DNA of 60,512 nucleotides from Clostridium magnum DSM 2767 (GTDB lineage Bacteria > Bacillota > Clostridia > Clostridiales > Clostridiaceae), in the NCBI RefSeq assembly GCF_001623875.1, contig NZ_LWAE01000015.1, forward strand, positions 1 to 60,512. Reading direction: 5' to 3'. Below the pieces are notes generated by a model. The model was not told the DNA's origin, did not search any database, and saw nothing but the letters and a program-made list of their open reading frames with translations. The translations under genes and the position numbers were made by a program. Below are positions 56,019-60,512 of the stretch, piece by piece; the stretch's first letter is position 1, and each line of letters opens with the position of its first letter.

Positions 56019-56384
56019 TTAACTCAACTTTCTGTCAACTTCTAACTTAACAGCTTCTTTTATAATATTCCATACATCATCGCTTAATTCAGAACTAGTT
56101 ATTAAACCAGTTTCAATCATTTTATCTAATATAAGATCAACTGTGTTTGGTGCTTCATATTCCTCTAATCCGTCCATCCAGTAATCAATTGATTTACCAC
56201 TATGCTCTACTAATTTAACTAGAAATTTTTTAGAAGGAGTTCTTGTTCCGCGCTCAAGATCTCCTATAATACCACGAGAAACATTAAGCTCCCCAGCTAA
56301 TTTCACTTGCCCAACTTTTTCGCCTCTTTTAACTTCAAGTTCTTTTCTATAATTTTTTAATTTTTGAGAAAATATTCCACTCAT
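56019..56384 (-). CDS. Second copy of the CI-like repressor
   Basis: Identical to 4344-4709; the divergent operator region is at 56385-56588. Confidence 0.82.
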   Translation of the reverse strand: MSGIFSQKLKNYRKELEVKRGEKVGQVKLAGELNVSRGIIGDLERGTRTPSKKFLVKLVEHSGKSIDYWMDGLEEYEAPNTVDLILDKMIETGLITSSELSDDVWNIIKEAVKLEVDRKLS

Positions 56385-56588
56385 TAAACTCACACCTCAT
56401 TAATTATAATATAATAAATTTTCTCACCTTTCAAGAGAAAAAACTGTAAAATCACGCAAATTGAGAGAAATAAAGGAAAATCGAGATAATGACGTAATAT
56501 GTTGGGCACATTCCATATAAAGGCAAAATATGCAAGTTTATTTTTCACTCGAAATAAGAGAAAATATAAATAGACAGGAGGTGGAACA

Positions 56589-56837
56589 TTGAATTTAAGA
56601 GAATTTAGATATATTAAAGGCCTTCAACGTCAATTTGTAGCCTCTAAAGTGGGTATTTGTGGTAAACATCTCAATGACATAGAATCTGGAAGGGTCAACT
56701 TAACTGTAAAAGTTAAACAAAAGCTCTCAGATTTATATAAAACCGATGAGAAAGACATAGAATCTATGTACAAGGAGGTTAGAAATGAAAAAGAGCGAGA
56801 TACTATTAAGACAAAATCAACTTCTTCAGGAAGTTGA
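56589..56837 (+). CDS. Second copy of the Cro-like XRE regulator
   Basis: Identical to 4914-5162, TTG start. Confidence 0.75.
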   Translation: MNLREFRYIKGLQRQFVASKVGICGKHLNDIESGRVNLTVKVKQKLSDLYKTDEKDIESMYKEVRNEKERDTIKTKSTSSGS

Positions 56838-56901
56838 AATTTTAGCACAAAAATTCACGCAAAACAAGAGAAAAAGGAAAAAGGTATGTAAAAAAGATTA
56901 G
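56785..56901 (+). CDS. Second copy of the 38-aa basic microprotein
   Basis: Identical to 5110-5226. Confidence 0.5.
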   Translation: MKKSEILLRQNQLLQEVEILAQKFTQNKRKRKKVCKKD

Positions 56902-56947
56902 GCTAATTTAATGATTAGCTAGTAATGGAGGTTAAGGAGATGATGGG

Positions 56948-56989
56948 ATGTCAAATTTAAAAAACTCTTTAGAAATGAGCGTGAATTAA
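56948..56989 (+). CDS. Second copy of the possible 13-aa leader peptide
   Basis: Identical to 5273-5314, again abutting the next start codon. Confidence 0.35.
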   Translation: MSNLKNSLEMSVN

Positions 56990-57745
56990 ATGGCAGTATT
57001 CAGAGTAAAAAAGGACAAAGACAATCCTTATATAGTTATTAATAAAAACTTTATTTATGATAAAAGGATAAGTTTAAAAGCCAAAGGGCTTATGGCTTAT
57101 TTTTTAAGCAGGCCTGATAATTGGGAGTTTTATATAAATGAGATATGTGAAAATACATCAGATAAACATAGATGTATATCTAATACTATAAAGGAACTAG
57201 AAGCATATGGATATGTTACAAGAGACTTGAAAAGAAGTAACACTGGTAAATTCGCTGGAGGATATGACTACATAGTATATGAAACTCCAATAGATCCGAA
57301 GTGCCAAAACGTCGATTCGGCAAAATGCCAATCTGGTGAAACGCCGATTTGGCAAAAGGGCTCCTTACTAAATAATGATAATAAACTAAATAATGATATT
57401 AATAATAATAAGGACTTAAACCCTATACAGGTATATCAAGAAAATATATTCCATTCACCAGGTAAATTAGAACTAGATTCTCTAAATAGCTGGAGTGAAC
57501 AATTAAGTGATAAACTAGTAATTTTAGCTATAAATATTGCAGCAAAGAACAATGCTAGAAGGTTAGAGTATATAGAAAAAATTTTAATGGATTGGGACAG
57601 CAGAGGAATTAAAACTACAGAACAAGCACAAGTTTATACAATGCAAAGAAATAAAAAATCCAAGAAAGGAGAGATAAAAGGTGGAAGCTCTAGCGAGGAT
57701 AATCAATCAAGTCAGGGATACAACTTCAAGAGATTTGGTGGTTAA
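56990..57745 (+). CDS. Second copy of the DnaD-like initiator
   Basis: Identical to 5315-6070. Confidence 0.8.
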   Translation: MAVFRVKKDKDNPYIVINKNFIYDKRISLKAKGLMAYFLSRPDNWEFYINEICENTSDKHRCISNTIKELEAYGYVTRDLKRSNTGKFAGGYDYIVYETPIDPKCQNVDSAKCQSGETPIWQKGSLLNNDNKLNNDINNNKDLNPIQVYQENIFHSPGKLELDSLNSWSEQLSDKLVILAINIAAKNNARRLEYIEKILMDWDSRGIKTTEQAQVYTMQRNKKSKKGEIKGGSSSEDNQSSQGYNFKRFGG

Positions 57746-58487
57746 GGAAATACAATATGCTTGTAGCAAGTGTCATGACACTGGATGGATCTATAACGAA
57801 GATTTAGATTGTTATAAAAAATGTGAATGTGTAGAGATAGCTCATTTAAAAGTTTTATGGGAAAGTTCAGGGATTAATACAGAGCAGAGGTTATTAAAAC
57901 TTAATAACTATAAACCGTATGATGATTTGACTAAAGAAGCTAGAGATAAAGCTGTAAGTTATATTAAAAACTTCAATACTTTAAGAACTAAAAGAGAAAA
58001 TGGATTTGGATTGTTTGGACAAGCTGGTGCAGGTAAAACACATATTGTAGTATCTATAGGCACTAATTTAATTAATAGAGAGTCTGATCCTGTTCCAGTG
58101 GTATATATGCCTTACTTAGAATCCATGAAGGAACTAAAAGCAAATGTTTTAGATGATGAGTATTACAACAAGCTCATGGATAGATATTGTAGAGCAAAGG
58201 TCCTGATAATAGATGATTTATTCAAAGATAAGATTAAAAATGGAAAGTTATTAAGAAAGGACGGAATGATAGTAGGACTAAATGAAGCAGATATGAAGCA
58301 TATATACCCTATCCTTAACTATAGATATCTTAACTACCTACCAACAATAATAAGTAGTGAATGCACTCCAGATATGCTTATAGACTTAGATGAAGCACTA
58401 GCAGGAAGAATACTTGAAACATGCGGAGAAAATATAACAATTTTCAAAGGTAAAAACTATAACTACAGAATGCGAAACTTTATATAA
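57681..58487 (+). CDS. Second copy of the DnaC/IstB-like loader
   Basis: Identical to 6006-6812. Confidence 0.85.
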   Translation: MEALARIINQVRDTTSRDLVVKEIQYACSKCHDTGWIYNEDLDCYKKCECVEIAHLKVLWESSGINTEQRLLKLNNYKPYDDLTKEARDKAVSYIKNFNTLRTKRENGFGLFGQAGAGKTHIVVSIGTNLINRESDPVPVVYMPYLESMKELKANVLDDEYYNKLMDRYCRAKVLIIDDLFKDKIKNGKLLRKDGMIVGLNEADMKHIYPILNYRYLNYLPTIISSECTPDMLIDLDEALAGRILETCGENITIFKGKNYNYRMRNFI

Positions 58488-58511
58488 AATTCATTAATTA
58501 GGAGGCAAGTA

Positions 58512-58646
58512 ATGTCAATAGATGATTTCAAAAATGAAGTATTTAAGATTTATTGTCAAAATGATATTACAGTTTCACAAGCAGTTGAAATTGCCAAAGC
58601 TAAGTTTAAAGTATCTGATGAATTGTTCCAAAAATGGTTTTTATAA
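58512..58646 (+). CDS. Second copy of the 44-aa protein
   Basis: Identical to 6837-6971. Confidence 0.6.
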   Translation: MSIDDFKNEVFKIYCQNDITVSQAVEIAKAKFKVSDELFQKWFL

Positions 58647-58662
58647 AAAAGGAGTGAGATAT

Positions 58663-58812
58663 TTGGATATAAAAGCTATGATTGAAAAAGTTAGAGAAGA
58701 AATGAATGAGTGTATTAGACTATATGATCTTATGGATATAAGAACAGTTAGAAAGTCTCAGGAGCTAGATGTACTGCTTAATATTTATAATGGACAAATG
58801 GTATGTGCTTAG
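58663..58812 (+). CDS. Second copy of the Spo0E-like phosphatase
   Basis: Identical to 6988-7137, SQELD signature intact. Confidence 0.75.
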   Translation: MDIKAMIEKVREEMNECIRLYDLMDIRTVRKSQELDVLLNIYNGQMVCA

Positions 58813-58946
58813 AAGATTGGATAGAAGAATTACTAAAGCTCTATGAAAAAGGATATGTATTCTGGGAAGCGTTAGAAATAATTAAGGAAAGAATGGAGGA
58901 TGAGAATGGTAAGACTATTTGTACTAAAGAAGGTAAAAGGACATGA
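58803..58946 (+). CDS. Second copy of the 47-aa helical protein
   Basis: Identical to 7128-7271. Confidence 0.4.
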   Translation: MCLEDWIEELLKLYEKGYVFWEALEIIKERMEDENGKTICTKEGKRT

Positions 58947-59223
58947 CGGCAAAGTAATTGATAATACAAAAGTTACCTGGGAATACTGGAAGAAAAAATT
59001 AAAAGAAGAGGTAGAAGAACTTATAGAGGCAATAGATTTAAATGACAAAACAAAAATAATGGAAGAGGTATTAGATGTAATACAGGTTGGAGTAGGAATG
59101 GTGTACAAGCTATTTAAAGAAGGCATGATTATAGAGCAAGGCATACACAGACACAATAAAAAGCTAACCAACAGATGGTGTGAAGTTGCTGCAACTATTA
59201 GGTTACACATTACCAAAAATTAA
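58906..59223 (+). CDS. Second copy of the MazG-like protein
   Basis: Identical to 7231-7548. Confidence 0.7.
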   Translation: MVRLFVLKKVKGHDGKVIDNTKVTWEYWKKKLKEEVEELIEAIDLNDKTKIMEEVLDVIQVGVGMVYKLFKEGMIIEQGIHRHNKKLTNRWCEVAATIRLHITKN

Positions 59224-59242
59224 AGAGTAGGAGGAATACAAT

Positions 59243-59639
59243 ATGCCAGAAAAAATGTTAAATTTAGAAACTCTCGCTGGTGGTGGATTTGCAGAAAGAG
59301 TTAATCAAGCTATAAAGGAGGTAATGGAGAATATATCAGATCCTAATACACCATGGAAAACAAAAAGAAAAGTAACAATTGATATGGTGTTTGAATCAAA
59401 AGAGGATAGAGACATAACAAACATAGATATTGTTACAAAAGTAAAACTAGCTCCAAAAGAATCTATACACACGAAGATACTGATAGATAGGAACTTAGAT
59501 GGTGAAATAATAGGAGCTGAATTTAAAAAAGCAGTTACCAGGACAACAGGCGATTAAAGTAGACTCTGAAACTGGAGAAGTTTTAGAACCTAAGCAAGAA
59601 TCCAAGGAAGATCTAGAAGGGTTAAAATTAGTAAAATAA
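59243..59639 (+). pseudogene. Frameshifted copy of the replication-terminator-type protein
   Basis: Matches 7568-7963 but has one extra A in the A-run near 59527 (six where the left copy has five), so the frame ends early at 59557. A homopolymer indel near the contig end is the likely cause; the left copy is intact. Confidence 0.85.
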
Positions 59640-59662
59640 TTAAATTTTAGGAGGAATTCAAT

Positions 59663-60372
59663 ATGTTTAATAAAGAGAGTTTAGAGTATTTGGTAGCTTT
59701 AGGAGAAGTAAAATTACTAGAAATTGATGGACAGCAATATTCAACAAAGGCACTTCATAGAGTAATGGAGCCGGAGCCAGCAGCATTAAAAACAACAACA
59801 CTAACAGCATTAGTAGATTATATCAAATCTGATTTTGATATTAAGGCAAGTAGTAAATTATTAATACATGTATAAGTCCTGAGAAAGTAGCATTGTATTC
59901 AGAATTACGTTCAGATGCAGAAAGGGAATCTTATATTACATGTGAGGCTTTACTACCGGACAATATCGTTTTTGATAGATTCATAGATACAGAACAATTC
60001 AATATAATGCTTCAATCATCATTTGTGGAAAATAAAGATAGAACACTTCTTTTAAAAGTAACAGGATGTGTAAAGGACAGTGCAATTAAGGAAATTGGTG
60101 ATGACGGAGTGAGTCAAGCAGCTACAATCAAAACTGGAGTAGCAAGTGTAAATGATGTAGTAGTTCCTAATCCAGTAATACTTGCACCGTATAGAACATT
60201 CCCGGAAATAGTACAGCCAGAATCAAAGTTTATATTCAGAATGCAAAGTGGACCACGTGCAGCACTCTTTGAAGCTGATGGTGGTGCTTGGAGAAACGAA
60301 GCAATGGGCAAAATTAAAAAATTCCTAGAAGATCAACTTCAAGGTGTAGAAAACATAAAAGTTATATCCTAA
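59663..60372 (+). pseudogene. Frameshifted copy of the 236-aa phage protein
   Basis: Matches 7987-8697 but lacks one A near 59872 (catgtataag where the left copy has catgtaataag). The gene reads as two fragments, to 59875 and from 59893. Probably a sequencing error near the contig end. Confidence 0.85.
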
Positions 60373-60449
60373 TTTAATAAAATGGACAGGTTAGAGGTTA
60401 ATAGCTAACTTGTCCTATAAATACAATTATTTAAATTAAGGAAGTTAAA

Positions 60450-60512
60450 ATGAGTGAAAATTAAATAACAAAGAGCTTTTACAAGAGTTAATAAATACCT
60501 TTGATGAATTAA
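60450..60512 (+). pseudogene. Truncated, frameshifted copy of the 65-aa protein
   Basis: Corresponds to the start of the gene at 8776. The sequence after the ATG is altered (gaaaattaaataac where the left copy has gaaaagattaataac) and the window ends 63 bases in. Confidence 0.8.

Larger units (their letters stand above)
51672..60512. repeat. Terminal redundancy, right copy
   Basis: Same sequence as 1-8839. In this copy the indels lie near 59527, 59872 and 60440-60470, close to the right edge. Taking the left copy for this end and this copy for the start gives a 51,675-bp circle. Confidence 0.93.

Noticed and set aside
51672..60512. A true large tandem gene duplication
   Set aside because: Near-identity along the full length, location at both contig ends and edge-only indels fit a circular molecule written past its start.

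Overview
The window is a phage-plasmid from a low-G+C clostridium. The evidence is AT-rich DNA, AGA/TTA/ATA-dominated codon use, strong AGGAGG ribosome binding sites, a Spo0E-like gene, an ArpU/RinA-type late regulator and a phi-LC3-type holin. Bases 1-8839 and 51672-60512 are the same sequence apart from a few indels confined to the outer edges. The contig is therefore a circular molecule written past its start. The unit length is 51,675 bp, the distance from base 213 to its repeat at 51888. Genes of the overlap are listed twice, and the copy away from a contig end is the more reliable one.

Layout of the circle: (1) 0.2-3.3 kb: small Cys-rich/zinc-ribbon proteins, then an AT-rich origin-like region (perfect DnaA box, two hairpins) and a candidate replication initiator. 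(2) 3.3-5.3 kb: immunity-like switch with several XRE regulators, operators and two related coiled-coil microproteins. (3) 5.3-17.1 kb: phage early operon with a DnaD-like initiator, DnaC-like loader, Spo0E-like phosphatase, MazG-like protein, DnaQ-like exonuclease, C5 cytosine methyltransferase, DUF4406 protein and many small Cys-rich accessory proteins. (4) 17.1-21.1 kb: serine recombinase with a res-like site, ArpU-like late activator, DUF4236 moron, short tyrosine recombinase, a tRNA-shaped non-coding RNA and a cos-like spacer. (5) 21.1-41.3 kb: lambda-type head genes (TerS, TerL/GpA, portal, ClpP-type protease with nested scaffold, gpD, gpE, FII, Z) joined to a P2/Mu-type contractile tail (sheath, tube, frameshifted chaperone, tape measure, X, D, V, U, W, J, I, fibre). 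The virion should be a myovirus. (6) 41.4-43.2 kb: FtsK-gamma-like mini protein and lysis cassette. (7) 43.3-51.6 kb: plasmid-maintenance and transfer-like block with an XerC/D-type recombinase, an iteron-like array, a complete parMRC partition locus whose parC is arranged like that of plasmid R1, an RHH protein, an oriT-like sequence, membrane proteins and a HerA/VirD4-like ATPase.

How it appears to work (inference): the prophage is kept as a circular plasmid using its own origin, the ParM/ParR/parC system and two multimer-resolving recombinases, under control of XRE repressors. Induction would lead through the early operon and the ArpU-like activator to head, tail and lysis genes. The last block (oriT-like site, pilin-like membrane protein, T4CP-like ATPase, no relaxase seen) suggests that the element may also be mobilised by a helper conjugation system. 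No toxin, antibiotic-resistance gene or CRISPR array was seen.
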